Shown: positions 1-9,764, counted from the first letter of the stretch. The stretch is DNA of 64,000 nucleotides from Pelagisphaera sp964404745 (GCA_964404745.1 CAYOLG010000001.1:1-64000); one strand, 5' to 3'. Translations and numbers: made by a program. Notes: generated from the sequence alone by a model not told the origin.

Positions 1-2
1 TG

Positions 3-3000
3 AAAGGAAGAATTTGGAGCGCGGCTTTTGCTCCGGATGGGAAGACGTTTGCAGCAGTGTCCAGCCTCAATGGGCTTGGGCAAATCAATTTGTATCGATC
101 GGAGTACGACGCTACCATTACTGAGGACCTGAAAAAGCGTTTTGAAACGGCGCGGCGAAATCCAGACGGGAGCAAGAATGTCGATCCGGTTATCGAGAAA
201 TTCCAAACTGAAGGAGCAAAACTCTTGCACTCCATGGATCTAGATTCCCCGGTTTTCTCGGTTGCCTTCTCTCCGGATGGCAAGACAGTGGCTGCCGGAA
301 CTTCGGATGGGCGTATAAAATTCGTGGATGCATCATCGGGTGGTTTGGTGCGTGAAATCATTCCGGTAAGCGTGTCGGATTCGGAATCCCTCGCTTTGTC
401 TGGGCCGATGAAACCTGCGGATCCAGTCAGCCACAAAAAGGGGAAGGCTTTTTCTTGGGAAGAGCGATTGCCAGAAGGGGTTCGAGTTGTGTCGCTGGAG
501 GTTTCACCAAAATCCATTCAGTTGAATTCACCTCAAGCCTATAGCCAGTTACTGGTTACGGGAAAGCTGAATACGGGGGAAACCATGGATTTGACTCGCC
601 TCGTGGATTGGCAGTTCAGCGAGCCGATTGCGGAAGTTAGCAAACGCGGCATAATTCGTCCTGCGGCAGAGGGCAGGGCGATCTTGACGGCTGTTCTTGG
701 GCGAAAAAATGCCAAGACGACTGTTAAAGTGGGAGACTTGGATACAGCCTTTAATCCCGATTTCATCAAGGATGTTAATCCCATTTTGACCCGCCTCGGT
801 TGCAATGCTGGAGCCTGCCACGGGGCGAAGGATGGCAAGGCGGGGTTCAAACTGAGTCTTCGGGGCTACGACATGGTGCACGATGTGCGGGCTTTCAGTG
901 ATGACCACGCGGCTCGCCGGGTGAATTTCGCCTCACCCGATGATTCGCTCATGTTGTTGAAAGCGACTGGGGCTGTGCCGCACGAGGGCAGCGCGGTCAC
1001 TGATATCGGTTCCGATTTTTACGAAGTCATTCGGAAATGGATAGTCGATGGGGCGACATTCGATACCGGCTCTCGGAAAGCGAGTCGCATCGAAATTGAG
1101 CCGAAGAATCCGGTCATTCAAGAAATCGGATCTAATCAACAAATTCGGGTGATCGCTCATTATCCCGATGGCTCCCAACGGGATGTAACGGGTGAGGCGA
1201 TCGTCGAGAGCGGCAATACAGAGGTTGCGGCCAGTGACGACTTTGGGTTGGTCAGCACAGTTCGCCGGGGCGAGGCTCCCATATTAGTGCGCTACGAAGG
1301 AGCCTATGCGGCGACGACGCTAACCGTGATGGGGGACCGAACTGGATTCGTTTGGGAGGAGCCGAAAAAATGGAATGAGATAGACGAATTGGTGGCCGCC
1401 AAGTGGAAACGGATGAAGATTCGTCCGTCCCGGTTGACTACCGATACGGAGTTCATACGCCGTATCCATATCGATTTGACAGGGCTTCCGCCGACACCGG
1501 AGGAAGTAATCGAATTCGTCGAAGATTCCCGCTCGACTAAAGTTAAACGATCAGAAAAGATCGACGCGTTGATTGGGTCGGAAGAATTCGTTGAGAACTG
1601 GAGTAACAAGTGGGCGGATTTGCTGCAAGTGAACTCGAAGTTCCTAGGCAAGGAGGGAGCGGCCTTGTTTCGAGATTGGATTCGGGATCAAGTGGCCAGC
1701 AATAAGCCGTATGACGAATTTGTATACGATATCTTAACGGCCGAAGGATCGAACAAGGAAAACCCAGCGGCTTCGTACTACAAGATCCTGCGAACGCCTG
1801 AAGATTTGGTGGAGAACACGACTCACCTGTTTTTAGGGACGCGATTCAATTGCAACAAATGCCACGACCATCCCTTTGAGCGCTGGAACGTAGATAACTA
1901 CTACCAGACCGCTGCCTATTTTTCCCAGATCGATCTTAGCAGGGACAAGGAAAATGCTCCTAAAGAAAACATAGGCGGGAGCGCGGTAGAGAATGCCCAG
2001 CCGTTATTCGAGGTCATCGAGGACAAGCTGGAAGGGGACATCGTCAATATCGTGACCGGAAAAATCGCTGATCCGGAGTTCCCTTACAGGGCCACGGCGA
2101 ACGTGCCCATCGGTGGCGACGAAGATCCTTCCCGTCGCGAGCAACTAGCCGCTTGGCTAACGGCCGAGGACAATCAGTTTTTCGCTAAGAGCTATGCCAA
2201 TCGTATTTGGGGATACCTTACGGGAACGGGATTGATCGAACCGATTGACGATATTCGAGCGGGGAACCCCCCAACGAACCCGGAACTGATGGATTACCTT
2301 ACCGGGTTTTTTATCGACTCGGATTTCAATGTTCGGGAGTTGATGCGGCTAATCTGCAATTCCCGAACCTATCAGCTATCCATCGAGACGAATCAGTTCA
2401 ATGAAGATGACGAGATCAACTATTCACATGCCAAGGCCCGACGCTTGCCGGCGGAGGCATTGTACGATGCCGTTCATGCTGTCACAGGGTCGACCCCAAA
2501 TATTCCGGGAGCTAAGCCAGGGATGCGGGCAGCGGAGCTGGCGGATGTAGCCTTGGATACGGAAAGCGGATTTCTGGCCAATCTCGGTCGACCCACGAGA
2601 GAATCCGCCTGCGAGTGCGACCGACAGAATGATGTGCAATTGGGAGCGGTGATGTCGCTGCTGAGCGGACCTTCGGTTGCGGAAGCGATCGGAGATCCCC
2701 AAAACCGGATTGCCCAGATGGCGAGAACGATCAGCGATGATCGGGCCCTTATCGATAAGCTTTATCTGCGTGTATTGAACCGGGTGCCATCGGAAAGGGA
2801 AACGGAGCTCGTATTGGATAACTGGGCTCAAATCGAGAGCGATCACCAAGTCTTGCTCGATCGTTTAGCGAAAGCGGAAAACGACTGGGTCTACCGAAAG
2901 GCGGAGCTGGAAGGGGAACGATTGGCCGAAATCGAGCGAGCTCAAGCGGCTATTGATGCGTATGAGCCAGAATATCTCGATAGGAAGAATGCTGCTGAAG

Positions 3001-4031
3001 CAAAGAGAGCCAATCGCATCGCCCACACGGAATCCGAGCTCCGCTCTTTTGAAAAAGACAGGCTTCCCTCGTCGAGGGATCGAGCGATTGACAGTGTTGA
3101 ACCTGAGCGATGGCAAACGATTTGGACGCCGGGGCTACCCAGCAAGGCAGTGGCTGAAAGGGACCGATTGTCGTTAGCTATTCTCGATGATGGTTCAGTA
3201 ATTGCTTCTGGGGATGGGCAGGTGAATGCGGTCTTCACCGTGGAGATCCCCATTGAATCGAAAAACGTTAGGGGCGTGATGCTGGAAGCGTTAACAGATG
3301 ACACATTACCAGGCTTCGGTCCGGGGCTTCACGAGAGCGGCAAGTTCGTGGTCACTGAATTCGAAGTAGACTTCCGACCTGGCCAAGACTCTGAGAAAGT
3401 CAGGGATCTCAAGCTGGTGGATGCCGCCGCCGATTTCACCGAAGAGGGGTACGATGTGTTGAAAGCGATCAATGATGACAAGGACCGCGATGACAAAGGG
3501 TGGTCTATAGGCGATCGAGGCCGAGAGACCCACTGGGCTCGATTTGCCCTAGAGGAAGCTTTAAATGTTGACGAGGAAGGCGGAACGCTAGTGGTCACCA
3601 TAACTTGTCGCTATTCGGACAACGAATTCCCGTTGGGCAAATTCCGTATTTATACCACGGATTCGACAAGCCCATTGAATCGAGGATTGCCCGATTCCAT
3701 AGCTGCAATCCTATCCAAGCCTGAGCCCGATCGCAGTCTTACCGATATTTCTCAGCTTACCGACTGGGTCGCATTGCAGCAGCCAGAGTATTTTCAAAAG
3801 CGCTATGCCTGGCTAACTGCCAAACGGCCCATCCCTGTGGATTCGAAATTGGAAGCCCTGGAAGCCGCGTTGGCCAAGGCGGAAGAGCAAGTGCCTGTTG
3901 ACCCTTCTCTGATCCAACTTCGAAACGATGTCCAATTTTCAACCGAACAAGCGGCTAATCGCCGTTTGACGGCTGCTCAGGACCTAACCTGGGCTTTGAT
4001 CAACAACGCCGCCTTTATTTTCAACTATTAG
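3..4031 (+). CDS. Partial WD40/Big2/DUF1549/DUF1553 cytochrome-like protein (5' end outside window)
   Basis: The reading frame is open to the left edge, and codons from base 3 already encode a WD40-like strand (WSAAFAPDGKTFAAVSS), so the GTG at 57 is internal. Numbering from that GTG, the protein shows another WD40 blade (about 65-100), a Big2-like Ig domain (about 143-225), a cysteine motif C249-NAGA-C254-H255 (CX4CH rather than CXXCH), a second Big2-like region (about 345-425), a DUF1549 domain with C599-NK-C602-H603, a DUF1553 domain (about 690-960) and a charged C-terminal extension of about 350 residues. DUF1549/DUF1553 proteins are large exported proteins of Planctomycetes and Verrucomicrobia whose biochemical role is not established; a c-type heme role is suggested by the motifs. 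The DUF1501 gene follows after 9 bases, so the two form an operon. A role with that partner in polymer breakdown outside the cytoplasm is inferred. Confidence 0.9.
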   Translation, partial: KGRIWSAAFAPDGKTFAAVSSLNGLGQINLYRSEYDATITEDLKKRFETARRNPDGSKNVDPVIEKFQTEGAKLLHSMDLDSPVFSVAFSPDGKTVAAGTSDGRIKFVDASSGGLVREIIPVSVSDSESLALSGPMKPADPVSHKKGKAFSWEERLPEGVRVVSLEVSPKSIQLNSPQAYSQLLVTGKLNTGETMDLTRLVDWQFSEPIAEVSKRGIIRPAAEGRAILTAVLGRKNAKTTVKVGDLDTAFNPDFIKDVNPILTRLGCNAGACHGAKDGKAGFKLSLRGYDMVHDVRAFSDDHAARRVNFASPDDSLMLLKATGAVPHEGSAVTDIGSDFYEVIRKWIVDGATFDTGSRKASRIEIEPKNPVIQEIGSNQQIRVIAHYPDGSQRDVTGEAIVESGNTEVAASDDFGLVSTVRRGEAPILVRYEGAYAATTLTVMGDRTGFVWEEPKKWNEIDELVAAKWKRMKIRPSRLTTDTEFIRRIHIDLTGLPPTPEEVIEFVEDSRSTKVKRSEKIDALIGSEEFVENWSNKWADLLQVNSKFLGKEGAALFRDWIRDQVASNKPYDEFVYDILTAEGSNKENPAASYYKILRTPEDLVENTTHLFLGTRFNCNKCHDHPFERWNVDNYYQTAAYFSQIDLSRDKENAPKENIGGSAVENAQPLFEVIEDKLEGDIVNIVTGKIADPEFPYRATANVPIGGDEDPSRREQLAAWLTAEDNQFFAKSYANRIWGYLTGTGLIEPIDDIRAGNPPTNPELMDYLTGFFIDSDFNVRELMRLICNSRTYQLSIETNQFNEDDEINYSHAKARRLPAEALYDAVHAVTGSTPNIPGAKPGMRAAELADVALDTESGFLANLGRPTRESACECDRQNDVQLGAVMSLLSGPSVAEAIGDPQNRIAQMARTISDDRALIDKLYLRVLNRVPSERETELVLDNWAQIESDHQVLLDRLAKAENDWVYRKAELEGERLAEIERAQAAIDAYEPEYLDRKNAAEAKRANRIAHTESELRSFEKDRLPSSRDRAIDSVEPERWQTIWTPGLPSKAVAERDRLSLAILDDGSVIASGDGQVNAVFTVEIPIESKNVRGVMLEALTDDTLPGFGPGLHESGKFVVTEFEVDFRPGQDSEKVRDLKLVDAAADFTEEGYDVLKAINDDKDRDDKGWSIGDRGRETHWARFALEEALNVDEEGGTLVVTITCRYSDNEFPLGKFRIYTTDSTSPLNRGLPDSIAAILSKPEPDRSLTDISQLTDWVALQQPEYFQKRYAWLTAKRPIPVDSKLEALEAALAKAEEQVPVDPSLIQLRNDVQFSTEQAANRRLTAAQDLTWALINNAAFIFNY

Positions 4032-4040
4032 TTCGTAGCC

Positions 4041-5516
4041 ATGTTCAGAATACCAGGACCTAAAGGAAAAGATCTTTGCGATACCCATTTGCCATGCAGT
4101 CGACGCGACTTCCTGCGTGTCGGTGGAGCGGGAATGCTAGGAATGTCGCTTAACAACATCCTCCGAGCACAATCAGCTTCGGCCGGGAGCCAATTCGCTC
4201 ACCGAACGGGTTGGGGCCAAGCGAAGTCGGTGATAATGGTCTATTTGCAAGGCGGTCCGAGTCACCTAGACCTATGGGATCCTAAAGAGCCGCATACTGT
4301 GCCTGACAAAGTGAGGTCCGAATTCAAGAATATCCCCACCAAAATTCCGGGGGTGAATTTCACCGACATCATTCCTCGCCTAGCCCAGATCAACGACAAG
4401 TTCACGACCATTCGTTCGATGAGCTACACGCCAAACGGGTTGTTTAATCATACAGCAGCGATCTACCAGATTATGACTGGTTACACGACAGACAAGGTAA
4501 GTCCCTCTGGTCAGTTGGAGCCGCCGAACTCGAAGGACTTCCCTAATTTCGGTTCCAACATCACGCGCCTGAAACCGACGGAAGAACCGATGCTTCCCTT
4601 CGTTATGCTGCCTCGGCCCTTGCAAGAGTCTAATGTGGTGAACAAGGGCGGAACGGCTGGATTTCTGGGAAAGGCGTACGATCCCTACTACCTCTTCCCG
4701 GAAGGGGATGATATGAATATGTCCAAATTGGACAACATCCGGGTAGATGACTTGCAGCTGCGTCCGGATGTATTCTCAGCACGACTACGACGCCGCGCAA
4801 GCTTGCGCGAATCTATCAACGCTCAGATGCCGGCGATTGATAAGGCGGTAGAGGAGTACAATATCGACGAGTTCTACGACCAAGCTCTCAATCTCCTGGT
4901 CAGTGGCAGGGCCCGGGAAGCCTTCGCCATCGAAAGCGAAAACGAAAAGCTACGAGATCGATATGGGCGCAATACCTTTGGACAAAGCTGCCTGCTAGCT
5001 CGTCGTCTTGTTGAAGCGGGTACGCGAGTTGTGGAAGTCGTTTGGCCCAAGGTAGCGAATTCCGATAATCACAGCTGGGATCATCACGTGGGCTTGAGCA
5101 AGCGTATGAAAAACCAATCGGGTCCCATGCTGGATCAAGGCCTCAGCGCCTTGTTCGAGGATTTGGATGACCGGGGTATGTTGGAAGACACGCTCGTGGT
5201 GGCCATAGGCGAGTTCGGTCGCAGCCCGGAGAAAGGGGTTTCCACTTCCGGCAACTCCAACAGCGCGGACGGTCGCGACCACTGGCCTTATTGCTATACC
5301 AGCATTATCGGTGGAGCGGGTATCAAGCGTGGATACGTGCATGGCAAATCAGACAAGACCGGTTCCGCGCCAACGGAAGATCCAGTGCATCCCACGGAGA
5401 TTTTGGCGACCGTTTATCACGCCATGGGTATCGATCCCCAGACCATCGTTCACAATCATCTCAATCAGCCTCGGGAACTCGTGAAGGCGGAGGCAGTGGA
5501 ACGACTGTTTGCATGA
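4041..5516 (+). CDS. Tat-exported DUF1501 protein
   Basis: This 491-residue protein starts with a twin-arginine signal (SRRDFLRVGGAGMLGMSLNN, about residues 20-40) followed by a DUF1501 domain. Recognisable family segments are MVYLQGGPSHLDLWDPK near residue 75, the central RYGRNTFGQSCLLARRLVEAGTRVVEV, and the alkaline-phosphatase-like GEFGRSPE plus DGRDHWP blocks near residue 400. DUF1501 proteins are sulfatase/phosphatase-fold relatives encoded next to DUF1549/DUF1553 proteins; the substrate is unknown. The start lies 9 bases after the upstream stop codon. The ATG is accepted because it places the Tat motif correctly. Export in folded form, possibly with a metal bound, is inferred from the Tat signal. 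Confidence 0.93.
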   Translation: MFRIPGPKGKDLCDTHLPCSRRDFLRVGGAGMLGMSLNNILRAQSASAGSQFAHRTGWGQAKSVIMVYLQGGPSHLDLWDPKEPHTVPDKVRSEFKNIPTKIPGVNFTDIIPRLAQINDKFTTIRSMSYTPNGLFNHTAAIYQIMTGYTTDKVSPSGQLEPPNSKDFPNFGSNITRLKPTEEPMLPFVMLPRPLQESNVVNKGGTAGFLGKAYDPYYLFPEGDDMNMSKLDNIRVDDLQLRPDVFSARLRRRASLRESINAQMPAIDKAVEEYNIDEFYDQALNLLVSGRAREAFAIESENEKLRDRYGRNTFGQSCLLARRLVEAGTRVVEVVWPKVANSDNHSWDHHVGLSKRMKNQSGPMLDQGLSALFEDLDDRGMLEDTLVVAIGEFGRSPEKGVSTSGNSNSADGRDHWPYCYTSIIGGAGIKRGYVHGKSDKTGSAPTEDPVHPTEILATVYHAMGIDPQTIVHNHLNQPRELVKAEAVERLFA

Positions 5517-5566
5517 CAGGAATCGCGTCGTTTGGATCACGGGCGGCTCGCCTGCATTGCATTAAG

Positions 5567-6392
5567 ATGGTGCGGGTGGGCCGCCCGCGATCCCATGGAC
5601 TTGGAGAGGGTTTATTGCCATCTCTCGATACCGATCTAAAGAAGCTCTTGTCGGTCACAATCGTAACTGCGATTCTTGTGGCAGCTATTGTGGATGTCTC
5701 AGGCGATCCGAGCGAACGGGACCAATTCGGCGGGTGGACGGAGCTTTCGTTCGAGGCCACTGGCTACTTCCGGCTGGAGGAGGCTGATCAGCGCTGGTGG
5801 CTGGTGACGCCGGAGGGAAACGCGTTCGTGATTCACGGAATGGATCACTGCGGGCCACAGGTAACGAATCATAACTATAATAGGGATCATTGGAATCGAG
5901 ATTGGGGGCTAGGCGAAAATCCAAACCCATCTGCCCGTTTGGAGGCTTTCTACAGAAACAAGGTCGCTTCCGATCGCGACTATCTTGGATTCAACACGGT
6001 CTATAGCCACTCGGCTCCGGTTGGGATGAATATCGTGCCCAGTATCCCGCGGGCACGTACTTTGAATATCGAATATTGGCGGACGCATAGTTTGCGAAAG
6101 CAGAACCCTCCCATGGTCTGAAGAAATTTTTTTGGATGTTTTTGGGCCGTCCTTCGAAACCGCCGTTCGCCGGACGGGTCAGCGTATGGTCGAGGAAAGG
6201 CGAGTCGACGACCTATGGCTGTTGGCTTGGATGCTAACTGACAAGCCCATTCTTGTCCGTTACGAAGCTCGACTCTTCCAGCCAGGCTTCTATCACAAGC
6301 CGCTTCCGGGAACGACGACTTGGCCAGTCCGCTTGCGTAAATGTGAGCAACTCTCTTTTAGGCCGCCAGCGATCCCAGGAGGGGAGAACTAG
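5567..6392 (+). pseudogene. Agarase-like glycoside hydrolase remnant (frameshift, 3' truncated)
   Basis: The frame from ATG 5567 has a hydrophobic signal (LLSVTIVTAILVAAIVDVSG) and then FRLEEADQRWWLVTPEGNAF, the opening block of agarase-type glycoside hydrolases of planctomycetes and verrucomicrobia. It stops at 6119-6121 after RKQNPPMV. The next frame continues without a gap as PPWSEEIFLDVFGPSFE and runs to 6392. One extra C in the CCTCCC run near 6109-6112 explains the shift. The second part loses homology-like sequence after TTTWPVRL near 6342 and ends in unrelated residues four bases into the end of the convergent sulfatase gene, so about half of an expected protein of more than 500 residues is missing. 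The truncation makes a true pseudogene likely even if the frameshift is an error. The family assignment is from recalled motifs and is moderate. Confidence 0.7.
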
Positions 6393-7912
6393 AATTCTCG
6401 AACCGAGGGGAGATTGTCGACAAATCGCGCTTCCGTGCGCTCGAGCTCCGATTTAAGCAGCTCTTGATGGCCGAATACCGTCTGCTGATACTGGGGTAGA
6501 AGGGCTAGATTGCGTAATTCGTCAGGGTCATTGTCGATGTGATACAATTCCGGAATCTCGTTTTCCACAAAGGTTTGAATGTACTTCAAGCGGTCTTTGA
6601 TGACGAAGGCGTACCAGGGAATGGGCAGATCTTCCGGTTTAGGGACTATTTGGTTTTCCGGGCGATAGGAACGGGCGGTATAGGTCAAGAATACAGGTCG
6701 TTCCCAATTCTGATCGGGACGCTCGAGCAGATCTCGCATATTGCGTCCATCCATCTTCCAGGGCAGTTCTAAGCCGGCATAGCTGAAGAAGGTAGGTACG
6801 AGATCGATACCGCCTACTGGCGACCGGCAGACTTTTCCTCCCGGTATTTTTCCAGGCATAGAAACGATAAATGGGACTCGAATATTGGCGGCGTATGGGG
6901 CAAGCTTGTGGCGAAAACCATGCTGACCCCAGGCAAAACCTTGGTCGGCGGTGTAGACGACGAGCGTGTTCTCCAGTTGCCCTGTTGACTTGAGAGTTCG
7001 GATTAGCCGGCCGACACTCTCGTCGATGGAGATCGCGGCTTGGTGGTATTGCCGGGTGGCATCGTAAAGGGTGTCCCCGAGATTGTTGCCTTGATTGAGG
7101 CGGGGGATGCCAAACTCGTCCTTCTTCCAGTCTTCTCGCGAGCTGGCGTATTCGGGCTTGCCTAGCCGAGGTGGGTAAAGGTCTTTGGGTTCCGGGATTT
7201 CTACGCCTTCATATTCTTCCAGATGCCGGTCAGCTGGAGTGAAGGGGCCATGGATACCTGTGTAGCAGAGCCATAGATACCAGGGTTTGTCTTTATCCCG
7301 ATGTTGCCCTTTAATGAATTCGATAGCCCGATCCGTGTAGTTGTCTGTCGCGTAGGCATCGACAGGGCCGATTGTCTGGCCGTTTTCGATTATGGTTTGA
7401 TCCACGTAGTACTCACGGGCGTTTCCGGGTGTGGGGACGGGACGAATCCACGCGTACTGATAGTCCCAGTCTCGGCCATATCCTGTATCCGTTCCCGTAT
7501 GCCACTTGCCGACGTGTCCGGTAGCGTAGCCATTCTTGCGAAATACCTTGGGCCAAAATTCAAGTTCGTTGGGGTCGTAGGCGGCGCCGGGATAGGGGCC
7601 TTCCATGCGCAAGCTGGGCACATTGTGCTGCTGCAACCCCGTCAGCATGCTGGCCCGGGCGGGCATGCACCAGGAACTCATGTAGGCGTGCTGGAATCGA
7701 ATACCCCTGTCGGCCAGCCGATCGATGTTGGGCGTGTGCACCCAATCGTAAGCCCCTTCGTAGCTGCTAATGGTACGGTAGCTTTGGTCGTCGGTGAAGA
7801 TAAAGAGAATGTTCGGCCGGTCGGAGTCGGAGGCTATCAGTGTAGACAGTAAGATGGCGGTGAGGCTGAGAACCCGTGTTAGTTGGTATAGGCGGATGGT
7901 GTAATTGGGCAT
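6389..7912 (-). CDS. Exported sulfatase (S1 type, CMPAR active site)
   Basis: This is a 507-residue arylsulfatase-fold enzyme that should hydrolyse sulfate esters, probably of algal polysaccharide, outside the cytoplasm. The signal peptide is residues 1-27 (VLSLTAILLSTLIAS). Metal-binding D41-D42 sit in FIFTDDQSY, and the formylglycine motif is C82-M-P-A-R86 followed by ASMLTG. Other family blocks are GHVGKWHTGTDTGYGRDWDY, YLWLCYTGIHGPFTPADRH and VVYTADQGFAWGQHGFRHK. An ATG 57 bases further upstream (7969) is in frame, but the ATG at 7912 gives a normal signal peptide. The converted cysteine needs a maturation enzyme, and none is in the window. It resembles the broken sulfatase at 26639-28039 more than the other sulfatases here, notably in the ADQG and PADRHK segments. 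Confidence 0.93.
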   Translation of the reverse strand: MPNYTIRLYQLTRVLSLTAILLSTLIASDSDRPNILFIFTDDQSYRTISSYEGAYDWVHTPNIDRLADRGIRFQHAYMSSWCMPARASMLTGLQQHNVPSLRMEGPYPGAAYDPNELEFWPKVFRKNGYATGHVGKWHTGTDTGYGRDWDYQYAWIRPVPTPGNAREYYVDQTIIENGQTIGPVDAYATDNYTDRAIEFIKGQHRDKDKPWYLWLCYTGIHGPFTPADRHLEEYEGVEIPEPKDLYPPRLGKPEYASSREDWKKDEFGIPRLNQGNNLGDTLYDATRQYHQAAISIDESVGRLIRTLKSTGQLENTLVVYTADQGFAWGQHGFRHKLAPYAANIRVPFIVSMPGKIPGGKVCRSPVGGIDLVPTFFSYAGLELPWKMDGRNMRDLLERPDQNWERPVFLTYTARSYRPENQIVPKPEDLPIPWYAFVIKDRLKYIQTFVENEIPELYHIDNDPDELRNLALLPQYQQTVFGHQELLKSELERTEARFVDNLPSVREF

Positions 7913-8005
7913 GGCTCTACGTTTTGGGGTTAAAGAGTGCAGTATATCGATGGGCGACGAGAATTGCACTCAAAATTTTAGAGGGAAGAATCAGTATAAG
8001 AATTG

Positions 8006-8092
8006 GCGCAGGCTTCTAGTCGTACCGGGCATAGCGAGAAGAACGACGACCGGCCTTTGTCAAAACAGGCAGGATGCCGATTCTACTCCTGT
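8006..8092. repeat. Repeat family C copy (C1)
   Basis: Intergenic palindromic unit of the type 'gcaggctt..agtcgtaccgggc' followed by 'aaaacaggcaggatgcc' and 'attctactc'. It closely matches the unit at 13957-14053 and less closely those at 35058, 43879 and 49206. Its right end supplies the last codons and stop of the sulfatase that ends at 8083, so the repeat has replaced or extended that gene's 3' end. Confidence 0.6.
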
Positions 8093-9630
8093 GTATCAAT
8101 AATCAGGTGACGCTGTGAAGGCGGAATTTTGTCATAACGAAGTTCCCCGCCAATAAGTCGCATCAGCGTACCTTGGCGTTGGGTTTCTTCGGAAAATCGA
8201 TAGTCTGTCGGCGGGGCGGGAAATGCGGGTACCTGAGCGAGCGTTTTGTCGAACAAGCTTTTGAGTCGTTTGACCACATCCTGGCGCTGCGTGGAAAGAT
8301 CCCGTTGTTCGCTAGGATCGGCATCGAGATTGAATAGCATCATTTCTCTGGGCTCATCGCCACTGGGAGCAACGCCAGGGTATTGCGATGGATCCGCTTG
8401 TTCGAAGGGAGCGATGATGGTTACTCCGTCAGGAGCGCGGCGGGAAATACGTTCGCGAGCTTGCTCGGGGGGTAGATTGATCATTGCCGAGGATCCTGGA
8501 TTCAGTACGTGGAGTTTCCATTTGCCGGACCGTATGGTGGCTAAGCTAGTGCCACGCATGCCGAATATGGCCTCGTGGGGAGAAGGCGCGGATGAGTCGG
8601 TGAGCATCGGCCAGATGTTCTGGCCGTCGATGACTCGGTCGGAAGGTGCGTTCGCTCCAGTTATCTGGCAAATCGTTGGTAAAAGATCGATGGTTCCGGC
8701 AGGCTCGTCGTTGCTAACTCCCGGGGGAATGAATCCCGGCATCCAGGCAATCATAGGCACGCGGAGTCCACCCTCCCAGGTCTTCCCCTTCATGCCTCGG
8801 AGCTGGCCGCTGGAGCCGCCGTAAAAGGGCCCGTTGTCGGACGTGAAAATGACCAGGGTATTCTTGGAGAGATCGAGATCGGTTAGTGTATCCAGAATTC
8901 TCCCGACCGAGTAGTCGAGCTCGGCTATGACGTCGGCGTAGAGATTGTCGGGAGTTTCGGGCGTGTAGAATGCGTCGGAAGCGGCTAGAGGCTTGTGGGG
9001 CATGGCCATGGGCAGGTAGATAAAGAAAGGTTCGCCTTGATGATCGCGAATGAAATCTATGGCTAGATCCGTTGAGCGTCGAGTTAGGACGGATTGGGGA
9101 ACGGGGTATTGAATGACCTCTTCATTTCGCACCAGCTGCACGGGAAACATGTCGTTGGAGTAAAGAATGCCTTCATAAACGTCGAAACCTTGGGACCGAG
9201 GCAGCCAGGGCTCGCGATGGCCAAGGTGCCACTTGCCGAAAATCGCTGTATGGTATCCGCGCTGCTTGAGGATTTCTGCGATGGTGATTTCCGATGGAGG
9301 GAGTCCAATATGATTTTGACCGGCATCCGGAGCGGGATTGCGAACCACGGAATGACGAAAAGGGTAGCGGCCCGTGAGGATCGTTCCTCGCGAAGGGGCG
9401 CAAAATGGCGTGGGCACGTAGAAGCTAGTTAGGCGGGCCCCCTCCTCGGCCATTCGATCGAGCCGCGGGGCTTCGAATGGGCTGTCATCGTAAAAGGCTG
9501 GAATGTCGCCGTAGCCCAAATCGTCAGCGAAAATGAGCACGACATTCGGTGAATCCGATTGACCGAAAAGCCCGATTGGCAGGCAAGCGTTGAAGAGATA
9601 GATCGACAATAGTGCACCCCAAAGCTTCAT
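8083..9630 (-). CDS. Exported sulfatase (S1 type, CAPSR active site)
   Basis: This 515-residue sulfatase has a signal peptide (residues 1-24, ALLSIYLFNACLPIGLFGQ), metal site D36-D37 in LIFADDLGYGD, and the formylglycine motif C77-A-P-S-R81 followed by GTILTG. The blocks GKWHLGHREPWLPRSQGFD, LPMAMPHKPL and IFTSDNGPFYGG are those of arylsulfatase A-like enzymes. It probably acts in the periplasm or at the cell surface on a sulfated glycan. The gene lies head to tail with the sulfatase at 6389-7912, separated by 170 bases that include a family C repeat. A strong palindrome lies about 100 bases upstream (9729-9764) and may control it. Confidence 0.94.
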   Translation of the reverse strand: MKLWGALLSIYLFNACLPIGLFGQSDSPNVVLIFADDLGYGDIPAFYDDSPFEAPRLDRMAEEGARLTSFYVPTPFCAPSRGTILTGRYPFRHSVVRNPAPDAGQNHIGLPPSEITIAEILKQRGYHTAIFGKWHLGHREPWLPRSQGFDVYEGILYSNDMFPVQLVRNEEVIQYPVPQSVLTRRSTDLAIDFIRDHQGEPFFIYLPMAMPHKPLAASDAFYTPETPDNLYADVIAELDYSVGRILDTLTDLDLSKNTLVIFTSDNGPFYGGSSGQLRGMKGKTWEGGLRVPMIAWMPGFIPPGVSNDEPAGTIDLLPTICQITGANAPSDRVIDGQNIWPMLTDSSAPSPHEAIFGMRGTSLATIRSGKWKLHVLNPGSSAMINLPPEQARERISRRAPDGVTIIAPFEQADPSQYPGVAPSGDEPREMMLFNLDADPSEQRDLSTQRQDVVKRLKSLFDKTLAQVPAFPAPPTDYRFSEETQRQGTLMRLIGGELRYDKIPPSQRHLIIDTQE

Positions 9631-9728
9631 TCTTCGGAGGAAAGCGTAGATCGAGTAAGGAGTGAAGCTTTTATGGGGGAAGCGTCCAAGCGAAGGCGTT
9701 GACGTCGCCGACTGCTTTCAATCGACGA

Positions 9729-9764
9729 TCAACTCATTTCGGTAACGTTACCAAAATGAGTTGA
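9729..9764. promoter_or_regulatory. 36-bp near-perfect palindrome, candidate repressor operator
   Basis: Arms CAACTCATTT (9730-9739) and AAATGAGTTG (9754-9763) flank a perfect 12-bp palindrome GGTAACGTTACC (9741-9752). The only mismatch is C9740 against A9753, and the pairing extends one base further at 9729/9764. The central CG within an even palindrome is the style of LacI/CcpA-family operators (established knowledge). It lies upstream of the sulfatase starting at 9630 and downstream of zntB. No T-run follows on either strand, which argues against a terminator. Which regulator binds is not visible. Confidence 0.55.

Noticed and set aside
7301..7852. A 183-codon plus-strand frame inside the first sulfatase gene
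   Set aside because: It is antisense to a well-conserved sulfatase domain; its residues follow from the sulfatase codons.
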